From: Spirochaetota bacterium
GTDB taxonomy: Bacteria > Spirochaetota > JAHITG01
DNA: 9,878 nt
Direction of reading: 5' to 3'
Assembly (NCBI GenBank): GCA_018817865.1
Contig: JAHITG010000166.1
Location: 1-9,878 of the forward strand
Part shown: positions 1 to 7,791 of the stretch, piece by piece
Position numbering within the stretch: position 1 is the first letter of the stretch
How the letters are laid out: the number at the start of each line of letters is the position of its first letter
Position numbers and translations under genes: made by a program
Notes under the pieces: generated by a model
The model's database searches: none
What the model was told of the DNA's origin: nothing
Seen by the model: the letters and a program-made list of their open reading frames with translations, nothing else

Positions 1-1
1 T

Positions 2-3000
2 ACCAGGGGTAATGCACTTGGGATAAACAGCAGTGCCGCTGTTACAGTCAGCTATTCCTGCATTAATGACAGCAGTAATGCTTCTGTTACGATGGACGGT
101 ACCTGTATTACCTCGGACCCTCTATTCAGAGATGAAGCATCTTCTACACTGAATTTACACCTGAGGTATAACTCCCCTTGTATCGGGACCGGGGAACCTA
201 ACTCGGAACCCGGGTGTATGGGAGCATATACTGCCTATATCAGGTTGGCTGATGATACAGCCGGTAATATAACCTTTGCAACGGTCTTTTATACAACAGC
301 CTTAAAAGTGGGCTCAATTCCGAATGACGGCAAGATCAAGCTGTATCTCGATGAAGATGTTTTCGGGCTATTGAACGTAACCAATATTGAGACAACTTCA
401 ATCTGGGGAGGAAGTCCCGGATCGTTCAGTTTACTTGTTGCTTTTGATCCTTTTGATTCCTTTCTAACAATAACAAGGAGCGGAGGGAATGGGTCCACTC
501 CCGGACAGGTAGAAAACCTGATCATACAATCTTTGAATAATGCAGCAATAGGGACCAATCATACATTTGACATAGAGACCAGGCCCGCTAATGACTCCCT
601 GGATTATATTGAGTATGAGACCTCACATGATTTTGCCATATTCGGATTTGATTTTTACTATGTCCAGTGGTCTACCGGGAATGACTCCTGGCCAGGGACC
701 AGGAACCAGCCATGGAAGACCATCCAGCATGCGGCGGATGTGCTGGATCCGGGAGAGGTCGTCATCGTACTTCCCGGTACTCAGCTTGAGCAGGTCGTGA
801 TCCGTTCGAACGGAAATCCATGGGGACAGGTCATAAGCTATATTGCCGAAGGCAATGTGATTGTAACACCAAACTCAAATGGAAAGATGGTCGGCGGAAG
901 TTCATTTATCATCGATGCAGCAGACTGGATCCGTATTCACGGATTTAAATGTACAGGAGGTACCAATGAAGGAATACTGATCAAAAATGCGGAAAGGTGT
1001 ATCTTATATTCCATGGAAGTATACGGAAATACTTTCGCTGGGATCAGGCTGGAGAATGTACACCGCAGTTCCATCAGGTACAGCCAAATCTATAACAACA
1101 GCAAAGGCATAGAAATGACCAATGGCCGGACCAACTGGCTTAGAGGTAATCTGGTCTATAACAATAATACCATTGGCCTGGACATTAAAGGAGAGATAAA
1201 AGAAAGCCTCCTCTATGAAAATGAAGTTAATAGCAATCCAATGGGGGGGATAAGTATAGATGGTGAGGATTCCGATGACAATCAGATATGGCGAAATTAC
1301 TGCCACTCCGGTCAGTTATACGGGATCATGATCAACGGAGGTGACTTCAACAGTATCACAGAGAATACAAACCAGAGCTGTACCAACGGAGTCCTTATCT
1401 CAGGAAGTTCATTCAGTAATACTGTTGATAATAATAGAATTATAGCCAATGTACTGAACGGAATACTCCTCACCGGAAGTGCCAGGAGGAACAGCATACA
1501 GCAGAACGCCTGTTCCAATAACAATAATAATATCTCTTTAACAGGAACAGGAAGCAGCAACAGTATTACAGGTAATACCTGCTATGGAGGTACAAGAGGA
1601 ATACAAATTGTAAAAGCAAGACAAAACCGGATCATAAACAATAATATCTCCTACATGAGTACCTGCGGGATCAGATTAGGAACAAATGCAAGCTTAAATA
1701 CAAACAGGGGGAACACAATTCAATTTGCAGTCATAGGAATGCAGATAGAATCAGGTACAAATATCCTGTATAACAACAGTATCAACTCAAACAGCCAGAA
1801 AGGGATCTACTTAAAAGGATCCTCCTCATCACACAATAAAATCTTTCAAAACAATATATTCGGGGGGGGGCAGATAAACGGCATCGAAATTGACAGCGGT
1901 AACAACAACCTGATCACAGATAATAATGCTATATACGGCCATAATAGTTATGGGATCTATTTATATGGCAACTCGTTTTCAAACACCATCTCCGGTAATG
2001 ACATCTATGCAAATACGGACCGGGGAATATTTTTATCAGGAACAGGCGCAGGTTGTAATATTAATATAATTTCAAATAATGAAATATTCGGACCTGTCCA
2101 GGTATTTGGGATCTATTTATCAGGGAACTCATCATCTAATACAATTATCAACAACAATTTATATGGAAATACAAACCGCGGTATTATGATAGACGGGGAG
2201 AACTGTGATAACAACAATATCATTTTAAATGAAATAGACGGGCATTCCCAGGAATACGGGATCACCATCTTTTGGGGAGATAACAGTAAAATCAAAGACA
2301 ATCTTATTTACAATCATAGATATATTGGTATTTATACTGGTGGAAGTGTAAATTATTCTATTATTTCAAATAATCAAATATACTCAAATGTTGAAAGAGG
2401 AATATATTTAGGTGGATTCACACCGATCAGTAATAGAATTCTCCATAATAGTATTTTTGGTCCAGGCCAGGATTATGGAATTAATATATTCAGCGGTGAC
2501 TATAATATAATAGAGAATACAAACAGAATCTATCGCCATGACATCTCCGGAATCGTGCTGAATGATTCTACAACATATAATATTATCAATAATAATAGGA
2601 TCTATTACAACACAACATACGGAATCCACTTCAACAGTACTACGGCTAATAATAATATGATCAGCAGCAACAGAATATACGGGCCAAACCAGGATGCAGG
2701 GATCCGCATTGAAAACAGTGACAGCAATATCTTAGGGAGCAGTAATGAGATCAATAACCATGATAATTTCGGTATACATGTCTCGGGTGATGCGACCTTT
2801 AATATTATTAATAAAAATCATATACACAATAATGACTGGCGAGGAATTTATATGACAGATGATGCTACTGACAACAATACCATTACAAGCAATGATATCC
2901 ATGGAACAGGGGTACAGAATGAAGGCATCTATTTATCAGGCTGTGACCAGAATATTATTGCCTATAATTATGTACACCATAATAACAGTAGTTCCTCTTA

Positions 3001-5524
3001 CGGAATCGCATTAAATAATGGGGCAACATTGAATGAAGTAAGGAATAATATTATATGTTCCAACGGCTGGTACGGGGTCTGGATAACATCCGACGGCAAT
3101 ATCATCACTGATAATGATATATTCGGTCCGACATGGCAGAGGTCTGGGATTACGATCATTCAGTGTGATAACAATGTGGTCTCCAACAATGATATTCACA
3201 ATCATACTGATCATGGGATCTACTGTAACGTAGATGTAAACCTTACTACAATCAACAATAACCGGGTCTATAACAATTCATCTATGGGGATTATACTATA
3301 TGGTGTTAATAATCTGGCGCGCTCCAATAATACCTATGGCAACGGTTATGGGATCTTCTCCAGAGACGGAAATAATAATGTAATTGAAAAGAATATTACT
3401 CATCATAACGGTTATGGGATACGTCTCTTTGTCGGGACGGCAACTCATACAGTAACCAATAATATGATCTATTCCAATTCCACCGCCGGTATCTACATAG
3501 ATACTGATTCATCTGACAATCACACGATCACAAAAAACCGTATCTTTGGTTTAAATCAAAATTCCGGGATCTATATTATCGATGGAGATAACAATCAGAT
3601 ACAAAATGATAATATGATTTTTAATAATGAATATGATGGGATCTTTTTAACAGGAAGTGCTTCCGGCAACCGGATTGCTGATAATCAGATCTTTTCAAAC
3701 TCCAGAACAGGCATCTATATTGAAAATGACGGGGCAGATAATAATATAATAACCAGCAACAGCATTTACGGAGGACAGCAGACTGACGGTATCCGGATCA
3801 ATAATGGTGACTATAATATTATTTATGGAAGCAATATCATTCACCACGCTATCAGTAACGGTATTAATATAACCGGTAATGCCACCTACAATAGTGTAAG
3901 CAATAACCGGATCTTCTCAAATAATGCATACGGTATCCTGATCGACCATGATGATACGGATTATAATACAATAGGTAACAATTTAATCTTCGGTCTATCT
4001 CAACCCAATGGTATCAAGATCAATAATGGAGATAACAATATAATTTCAGGCAGCAATATCATACATCACTCCATGAGCAATGGTATTTATATATCCGGCA
4101 GTGCATCCCTTAATAATATTAATAATAACCGTATCTATTCCAATCTATATTCAGGCATCACTATTGATCATGATGATGCGGATAACAATATAATCGAGAA
4201 GAATACTATTTACGGCCGATCACATCTTAACGGCATCAGGATCCGGAAAGGAGACAATAACAGAGTCGGATGGAGCAACTCGATCTTTCAATGCAGTAGT
4301 GGGATCTTCCTGTCTGAGAATGCTGATCAAAATTTTATCACCAACAACAATTTGTTCCTGAACAGCGGGAATGGGATATCAGTCTCCAATGCATTCTCGA
4401 ATGTAATAGGATTCAACCGTATCCTGAACAACGGCATCAACGGTATCATGATAAATAACAACAGTGATAAAAATGTTATTCAGGAGAATGTGATCCTCCA
4501 CAACACCAATGCCGGGATTGTAATTGATAATGGTTCCGGGGAGAACAAGATCAGGAAAAATTTTATTGCTACCAACTGCGATCCGTCTGATACGCAGCAG
4601 GCTGGTGTACTGGTCTATGAAAATGATAATGAACTAAGCTCTAACATAATAGCCTACAACCGTGCGAGTGGTATAAAGATAGCAAACTCTTCTTCAAGCA
4701 CTCTATTCAGGAATGCTCTTTACTATAATTCCCGGCACGGACTCTGGCTGGATAACGGTGATGATTCCTATATTGTGAACAACTCCTTCTCAAGCAACGG
4801 AGGAATAGCCGGCTATGACGGGATCTACCTGGAAAACAGTTCGGACAATAATATCATCAAAAACTGCATCATTGCCTTTACCAGGAGCGGTCATGGCATT
4901 GACCGGAATTCCGGTACAGGTAACAGCCTGACTTATAACAATGCTGTCGGAAATAATTCTGGAAATTACATCAATATCACACCAGGAGTGGGGACCATCA
5001 CCAACGATCCACTGTGGGAGTCAACTGATGTCTATTCCACTAACCTTCTGTATTTAACAGAACCCTCTCCATGCTTAAACACAGGTGATCCGGCTGATCC
5101 GGTTCCGGTGGGTGGAGGCATCAGAATAGATATGGGATGGAAAGAATATATACGGCCGTATCTGGATGTCAGTCTCTCTAAAACGATCACAAATATCTCT
5201 TTAAATCTAAGTGACTCCTCAGCTATACCCGGCTCTACAATGGAATACAGAATCCATCTGTTGATCAGTGGAAACAGATCCGCTTCCAACCTGATCCTTT
5301 ATGACAGGATTCCACAATCCACCACCTATATAACTAATTATATGGGAACGGCTACGAACTGGATAGAAGAGTACTCAACCAATGATAATCCGGACCAGTC
5401 CTACACTTCACTAGCTTATGAGACAGTAATGCCTCAAAAAGATAAGATCAAATGGATTCGGTGGAAGAAGGCGTTAAATGATGCAGGATCAGGGACATTC
5501 TATTATAAGGTGATCTTGAATTAA
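2..5524 (+). CDS. Giant right-handed parallel beta-helix (PbH1/NosD-like) surface or secreted protein, 5' end outside window
   Basis: The frame is open from base 2 to the TAA at 5522-5524 (1840 residues visible), so the ATG at 92 is internal and the gene is 5'-truncated by the window. Visible order: (a) the end of a first beta-helix (to about 230), closing with SPCIGTGEPNSEPGCMGAY; (b) an Ig-like beta-sandwich linker (about 233-640) of the type with NDGKIKLYL and LTITRSGG; (c) a DUF1565-like N-cap (about 655-850; STGNDSWPGTRNQPWKTIQ, VVIVLPGTQLE); (d) some 50 or more PbH1 coils of 23-25 residues (about 900-4980), each with an N-x-I-x-x-N turn and a GIxI strand; (e) an end cap with SPCLNTGDP (about 4980-5150); (f) a DUF11-like domain (about 5160-5521; GSTMEYRIHL, LILYDRIPQSTTYI). 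It is very rich in Asn, consistent with internal Asn ladders. No LPXTG, PEP-CTERM or autotransporter barrel is seen at the C-terminus. The signal peptide, if any, lies upstream. Family knowledge suggests a carbohydrate-related, adhesive or structural surface role. I see no catalytic motif, and the function is unknown. Confidence 0.93.
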   Translation, partial: TRGNALGINSSAAVTVSYSCINDSSNASVTMDGTCITSDPLFRDEASSTLNLHLRYNSPCIGTGEPNSEPGCMGAYTAYIRLADDTAGNITFATVFYTTALKVGSIPNDGKIKLYLDEDVFGLLNVTNIETTSIWGGSPGSFSLLVAFDPFDSFLTITRSGGNGSTPGQVENLIIQSLNNAAIGTNHTFDIETRPANDSLDYIEYETSHDFAIFGFDFYYVQWSTGNDSWPGTRNQPWKTIQHAADVLDPGEVVIVLPGTQLEQVVIRSNGNPWGQVISYIAEGNVIVTPNSNGKMVGGSSFIIDAADWIRIHGFKCTGGTNEGILIKNAERCILYSMEVYGNTFAGIRLENVHRSSIRYSQIYNNSKGIEMTNGRTNWLRGNLVYNNNTIGLDIKGEIKESLLYENEVNSNPMGGISIDGEDSDDNQIWRNYCHSGQLYGIMINGGDFNSITENTNQSCTNGVLISGSSFSNTVDNNRIIANVLNGILLTGSARRNSIQQNACSNNNNNISLTGTGSSNSITGNTCYGGTRGIQIVKARQNRIINNNISYMSTCGIRLGTNASLNTNRGNTIQFAVIGMQIESGTNILYNNSINSNSQKGIYLKGSSSSHNKIFQNNIFGGGQINGIEIDSGNNNLITDNNAIYGHNSYGIYLYGNSFSNTISGNDIYANTDRGIFLSGTGAGCNINIISNNEIFGPVQVFGIYLSGNSSSNTIINNNLYGNTNRGIMIDGENCDNNNIILNEIDGHSQEYGITIFWGDNSKIKDNLIYNHRYIGIYTGGSVNYSIISNNQIYSNVERGIYLGGFTPISNRILHNSIFGPGQDYGINIFSGDYNIIENTNRIYRHDISGIVLNDSTTYNIINNNRIYYNTTYGIHFNSTTANNNMISSNRIYGPNQDAGIRIENSDSNILGSSNEINNHDNFGIHVSGDATFNIINKNHIHNNDWRGIYMTDDATDNNTITSNDIHGTGVQNEGIYLSGCDQNIIAYNYVHHNNSSSSYGIALNNGATLNEVRNNIICSNGWYGVWITSDGNIITDNDIFGPTWQRSGITIIQCDNNVVSNNDIHNHTDHGIYCNVDVNLTTINNNRVYNNSSMGIILYGVNNLARSNNTYGNGYGIFSRDGNNNVIEKNITHHNGYGIRLFVGTATHTVTNNMIYSNSTAGIYIDTDSSDNHTITKNRIFGLNQNSGIYIIDGDNNQIQNDNMIFNNEYDGIFLTGSASGNRIADNQIFSNSRTGIYIENDGADNNIITSNSIYGGQQTDGIRINNGDYNIIYGSNIIHHAISNGINITGNATYNSVSNNRIFSNNAYGILIDHDDTDYNTIGNNLIFGLSQPNGIKINNGDNNIISGSNIIHHSMSNGIYISGSASLNNINNNRIYSNLYSGITIDHDDADNNIIEKNTIYGRSHLNGIRIRKGDNNRVGWSNSIFQCSSGIFLSENADQNFITNNNLFLNSGNGISVSNAFSNVIGFNRILNNGINGIMINNNSDKNVIQENVILHNTNAGIVIDNGSGENKIRKNFIATNCDPSDTQQAGVLVYENDNELSSNIIAYNRASGIKIANSSSSTLFRNALYYNSRHGLWLDNGDDSYIVNNSFSSNGGIAGYDGIYLENSSDNNIIKNCIIAFTRSGHGIDRNSGTGNSLTYNNAVGNNSGNYINITPGVGTITNDPLWESTDVYSTNLLYLTEPSPCLNTGDPADPVPVGGGIRIDMGWKEYIRPYLDVSLSKTITNISLNLSDSSAIPGSTMEYRIHLLISGNRSASNLILYDRIPQSTTYITNYMGTATNWIEEYSTNDNPDQSYTSLAYETVMPQKDKIKWIRWKKALNDAGSGTFYYKVILN
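1243..1249 (+). repeat. G7 homopolymer tract inside beta-helix gene
   Basis: Seven consecutive G residues spanning codons ATG-GGG-GGG (Met-Gly-Gly). Loss of one G gives ATG GGG GGA TAA, an immediate stop. Gain of one G reaches TGA within nine codons. A weaker candidate slippage site than the G9 tract downstream. Confidence 0.6.
1853..4204 (+). repeat. Tandem super-repeat array in beta-helix gene (11 units, modal period 222 nt / 74 aa)
   Basis: Each unit opens with a segment like (R/S/E/D)-I-(F/Y)-G-x-x-Q-x-x-G-I, then GDxNxI, then two further PbH1 coils, so one unit is three beta-helix turns. Unit boundaries read from the translation: 1853-2080 (76 aa), 2081-2230 (50 aa, one coil missing), 2231-2449 (73), 2450-2671 (74), 2672-2893 (74), 2894-3115 (74 with compensating shifts), 3116-3328 (71), 3329-3538 (70), 3539-3760 (74), 3761-3982 (74), 3983-4204 (74). 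A decayed twelfth unit follows at 4205. The last three are the most alike: units at 3761 and 3983 share GSNIIHH, SNGI, NNRI and IDHDD at matching positions. This points to growth by internal duplication of three-coil blocks. Confidence 0.85.
1862..1870 (+). repeat. G9 homopolymer tract inside beta-helix gene, candidate slippage site
   Basis: Nine consecutive G residues form three in-frame Gly codons (F-G-G-G-Q) at the opening of the first super-repeat unit. With eight G the frame reads GGG GGG GGC AGA TAA and stops at once. With ten G it stops at TGA eight codons after the third GGG. Both single-base slips therefore truncate the protein roughly a third of the way through the visible part. Confidence 0.65.
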
Positions 5525-5529
5525 AAAAA

Positions 5530-7548
5530 TTACTGTCCTATCTCTTCCAGGGCTTCTTTAACGACCTGATGGACCGCGCTGTTATCGGACTGCAGGAGCT
5601 TCTTAAGGGCCGGCCCGGCGCTTTTTGCCGGAGGGCCGATCATTCCCAGTGCCTTGGCTGATTTGAACTGGACAGAACCGAATTTACTGGAAAGGCCTTT
5701 TATCAGGTACGGGACTGCAGGCTTTCCGATCTTTGCTAAAGCTTCCATGGCATTCTGCGGAACATAACTGTATAAACTCCCCAGGGAATCCATTAGGATC
5801 GACAGGGCTTTCGGATCGGATGTTCTGATATTACCCAGTACGATCATGGCATTCTTATATACAATACTGGCCTGGGTCTCATTCCTCAATTTCTTTGCTT
5901 TAAGCACTTTCAGAACCGCGCTTTCGGCCTTTTTCGCGCCCTCCCCCATTTTGACCAGTACCTCCATGGCGCGTATCCTCTCATTCCAGTTATCAGAATC
6001 CAGCATCTTGATACACTCATTGGCAGTCGGTGCAAATCCGGGACAGTTAACATTATTTTCAAGGCAGAAATCGATCCTGTCCTCTTTCTGATTCTTAAAT
6101 TCGGTCATGGGCAGGGTTTTACAAAATTGCCCTTGACATTTCTCAATAAAGGACTTTAAATGGTTCTTAGGGGTTTTTAAGAGCTCTTCCGGATTTTTCT
6201 CCTTGTAGCTTGTAACCTCGAACTGCCTCACAAAGTCGAACATGTCATCACCCAGTTCTTTATCCGGTTTCCGCTTGTTATAAAAATCACAGATCCATCC
6301 CAGGATCTTCTGTTTTGCTTTTTGCTCTTCTTCACGGAGATACATCCGTGTTAATAAAGTATTGACCTTTTTTACAGTCATTTCGTCAAGGTCAAGGTCT
6401 TTATGATATTTTGAATAACAGTAGATGAGGATCCTGTTATCATTATTGTAGATATAATTCTGAGAATCGATCATCTCTGAAAACCCGTCATTAAAGCCTA
6501 CAGGCACCGGCAATCCCGCCTTTCCTGTCTTGATCAATATAAAATACTGATCGATCCTCTTTTTCATCAGAACAAGATCTTCCGGATAATATTCCTGCTT
6601 CAGTAAAGCGGATAATGAACTTGAGATGTCCCTCTTTTCGCTCTTCTTGATCACTTCCAGGCCCAGGGCCCATTCGCTTTCATCCACCTTCCCTTCTGAA
6701 GCCAGAAACTTCAGAACAGCATTGGCACGGCCGTCCTGTGAAGGGAACTCTATTTCGCTTACAGAATCCATAAGAAATTTTTTATATTTCTGATCATTGA
6801 TCTTATACTTCTTAAAAGCATACATGACACTGAAATGTATCTTCCCGCAGACCTTATCATAAGGGATCATCACGGCCTCAGCCACAAGGTTATTGATCTT
6901 TTCTTCTGAGGACAGATCACTTAGAAGTTCATCGATCTTTTTCTTCTTGCCCGCACAAACATCAAATCCTGCCATATCATCCCTCCTCCCTTCAAACAAC
7001 CTCTCAATATCAGGGGTTACATTAATTCTGCCGGAGAAAGTAAGCAGTATCTCCCCCGTTACAACATCCACCAGCCTGCTGTTAATGTCTATATGGTCTT
7101 TAAGTTTCGTGTATGTCCCGCTTAAAAGCGCATCAATAGGGGCCAGCTCCCCTATCTTTTTTGCCTGGTCCTGATCGATCAGACCGCTTAAATTAAGAGA
7201 GTTTTCCTCCAAGATCACATTTAACCGGCTTCGCTCAAAAAGCTTATATTTCTCTTCTCCTTTTTTTAAAGCACTGATCAGGCTCTCAGAATAATAATTA
7301 CCGAATTCATTTTCATCCGTACCTTCTTTAGATGTTGAGACAAATCCAAGCACAGCCAGACGAAGAGGCCGGCTCTCCTGAGGTACTTCTTTCAATTTTT
7401 TTGAGGCATTTTCAATAATGATCGTATAATTATCATCATCAGATGAATATGTGCCTTTCTGCTCTGGAGTAGAGGAACAGGAATAAAAAAAAAGAAATAT
7501 CAGAACCGGCAGGATAGACTTTTTATTGAAAAAATATTTTACAAACAT
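5530..7548 (-). CDS. Predicted lipoprotein with CsgG/FlgO-like N-terminal domain and C-terminal HEAT repeats
   Basis: This gene encodes 672 residues. The N-terminus has a basic stretch (MFVKYFFNKK), a hydrophobic core (residues 11-22) and a lipobox-like FYSC, giving a probable lipidated Cys24. Ser25-Ser26 after it suggests outer-membrane or periplasmic-face anchoring rather than inner-membrane retention. Residues about 61-185 look like the CsgG/FlgO fold: LRLAVLGF, then ESLISALKK, FERSRLNVILEE, APIDALLSGTYTKL and RLVDVVTGEIL. Residues about 200-505 are helical and unrecognised. Residues about 510-672 are HEAT-like repeats (NERIRAMEVLVKMG, VPQNAMEALAKIGKPAVPYL, VQFKSAKALGMIGPPAKSAGPAL, HQVVKEALEEIG). 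The start is the ATG complementary to 7546-7548, supported by a GGGAG ribosome binding site 9 nt upstream. The stop lies 5 bp from the stop of the convergent beta-helix gene. The role is unknown; an envelope assembly or scaffolding role is inferred from the two domains only. Confidence 0.9.
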   Translation of the reverse strand: MFVKYFFNKKSILPVLIFLFFYSCSSTPEQKGTYSSDDDNYTIIIENASKKLKEVPQESRPLRLAVLGFVSTSKEGTDENEFGNYYSESLISALKKGEEKYKLFERSRLNVILEENSLNLSGLIDQDQAKKIGELAPIDALLSGTYTKLKDHIDINSRLVDVVTGEILLTFSGRINVTPDIERLFEGRRDDMAGFDVCAGKKKKIDELLSDLSSEEKINNLVAEAVMIPYDKVCGKIHFSVMYAFKKYKINDQKYKKFLMDSVSEIEFPSQDGRANAVLKFLASEGKVDESEWALGLEVIKKSEKRDISSSLSALLKQEYYPEDLVLMKKRIDQYFILIKTGKAGLPVPVGFNDGFSEMIDSQNYIYNNDNRILIYCYSKYHKDLDLDEMTVKKVNTLLTRMYLREEEQKAKQKILGWICDFYNKRKPDKELGDDMFDFVRQFEVTSYKEKNPEELLKTPKNHLKSFIEKCQGQFCKTLPMTEFKNQKEDRIDFCLENNVNCPGFAPTANECIKMLDSDNWNERIRAMEVLVKMGEGAKKAESAVLKVLKAKKLRNETQASIVYKNAMIVLGNIRTSDPKALSILMDSLGSLYSYVPQNAMEALAKIGKPAVPYLIKGLSSKFGSVQFKSAKALGMIGPPAKSAGPALKKLLQSDNSAVHQVVKEALEEIGQ

Positions 7549-7556
7549 CTTTTATA

Positions 7557-7562
7557 GCTCCC
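7557..7562 (-). promoter_or_regulatory. Ribosome binding site of lipoprotein gene
   Basis: Read on the minus strand this is GGGAGC. The GGGAG core sits 9 nt before the ATG at 7548-7546, a normal Shine-Dalgarno spacing that supports this start. Confidence 0.7.
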
Positions 7563-7578
7563 AAAAAAAGATAACTGA

Positions 7579-7606
7579 ATAATATCATCCTGAATTTAAA
7601 AATCAA
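7579..7606 (-). promoter_or_regulatory. Candidate sigma-70-type promoter of lipoprotein gene
   Basis: On the minus strand, TTGATT (7606-7601; 4/6 to TTGACA) and TATTAT (7584-7579; 5/6 to TATAAT) are separated by 16 nt. Transcription would start near 7572, leaving a leader of roughly 25 nt that contains the ribosome binding site. The region is AT-rich, so chance matches are likely; this is the best-spaced candidate I found. Confidence 0.4.
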
Positions 7607-7624
7607 TATTTTTCATTACAAATC

Positions 7625-7715
7625 AAGGTGCCAGGTCTTAACATTATCACTTTTTATATTTGAGTTGCCTCTGTTTTATTAATCAAAAAGTGATAATGTT
7701 AAGACCTGGCACCTT
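7625..7715. repeat. Palindromic element: two perfect 31-bp inverted arms around a 29-bp spacer (REPIN/MITE-like)
   Basis: The left arm (7625-7655) starts AAGGTGCCAGGTCTTAAC and ends in five T. The right arm (7685-7715) is its exact reverse complement, ending GTTAAGACCTGGCACCTT. The spacer (7656-7684) is AT-rich and not palindromic. A perfect 31/31 match is far beyond chance and indicates recent arrival or active homogenisation. There is no obvious target-site duplication at the outer edges, which resembles REP doublets (REPINs) mobilised by IS200-like RAYT transposases more than DDE-type MITEs. The element lies between the promoters of two divergent genes. An RNA copy would form a 31-bp stem with a 29-nt loop. 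No U-tract follows it on either strand, so it is not a typical intrinsic terminator. Confidence 0.9.
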
Positions 7716-7771
7716 AAAAAAATTTTGGAACTTTTTTATAAAACCTTCGTCTAATAGAATACAAAGGATAA

Positions 7772-7783
7772 AAGGAGAAGGTG
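7772..7783 (+). promoter_or_regulatory. Ribosome binding site that sets the start of the GGDEF-PilZ gene
   Basis: AAGGAGAAGGTG contains AAGGAG (14 nt before the ATG at 7792) and an overlapping AAGGTG (8 nt before it). This purine-rich site supports ATG 7792 over the upstream in-frame TTG at 7660. The TTG lies in the spacer of the palindromic element, and its reading frame would run through the right arm. Confidence 0.7.
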
Positions 7784-7791
7784 ATTCAAAA

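Noticed and set aside
92..94. ATG as the start of the beta-helix protein
   Set aside because: The same frame is open to base 2 with beta-helix-like sequence (AVTVSYSCINDSSNASVT), and there is no ribosome binding site before 92.
289..558. Minus-strand open frames within the beta-helix gene (for example 289-558, 1004-1306, 1312-1560)
   Set aside because: They arise from the repetitive, AT-rich coding of the beta-helix frame and have no recognisable domains.
853..4980. The Asn-rich short repeats as a CRISPR array or non-coding satellite
   Set aside because: The frame stays open throughout with a coherent beta-helix pattern, repeats are degenerate at the DNA level, and there are no unique spacers between identical repeats.
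6893..7174. Plus-strand open frames inside the lipoprotein gene (also 5846-6091)
   Set aside because: They are shadows of the 672-residue lipoprotein frame, with low-complexity Ser/Leu-rich translations and no start signal.
7625..7715. Palindrome as a rho-independent terminator or riboswitch
   Set aside because: Neither strand has a U-tract after the stem, it lies upstream of both divergent genes, and a perfect 31-bp stem with an unstructured AT-rich loop does not resemble a ligand-binding aptamer.
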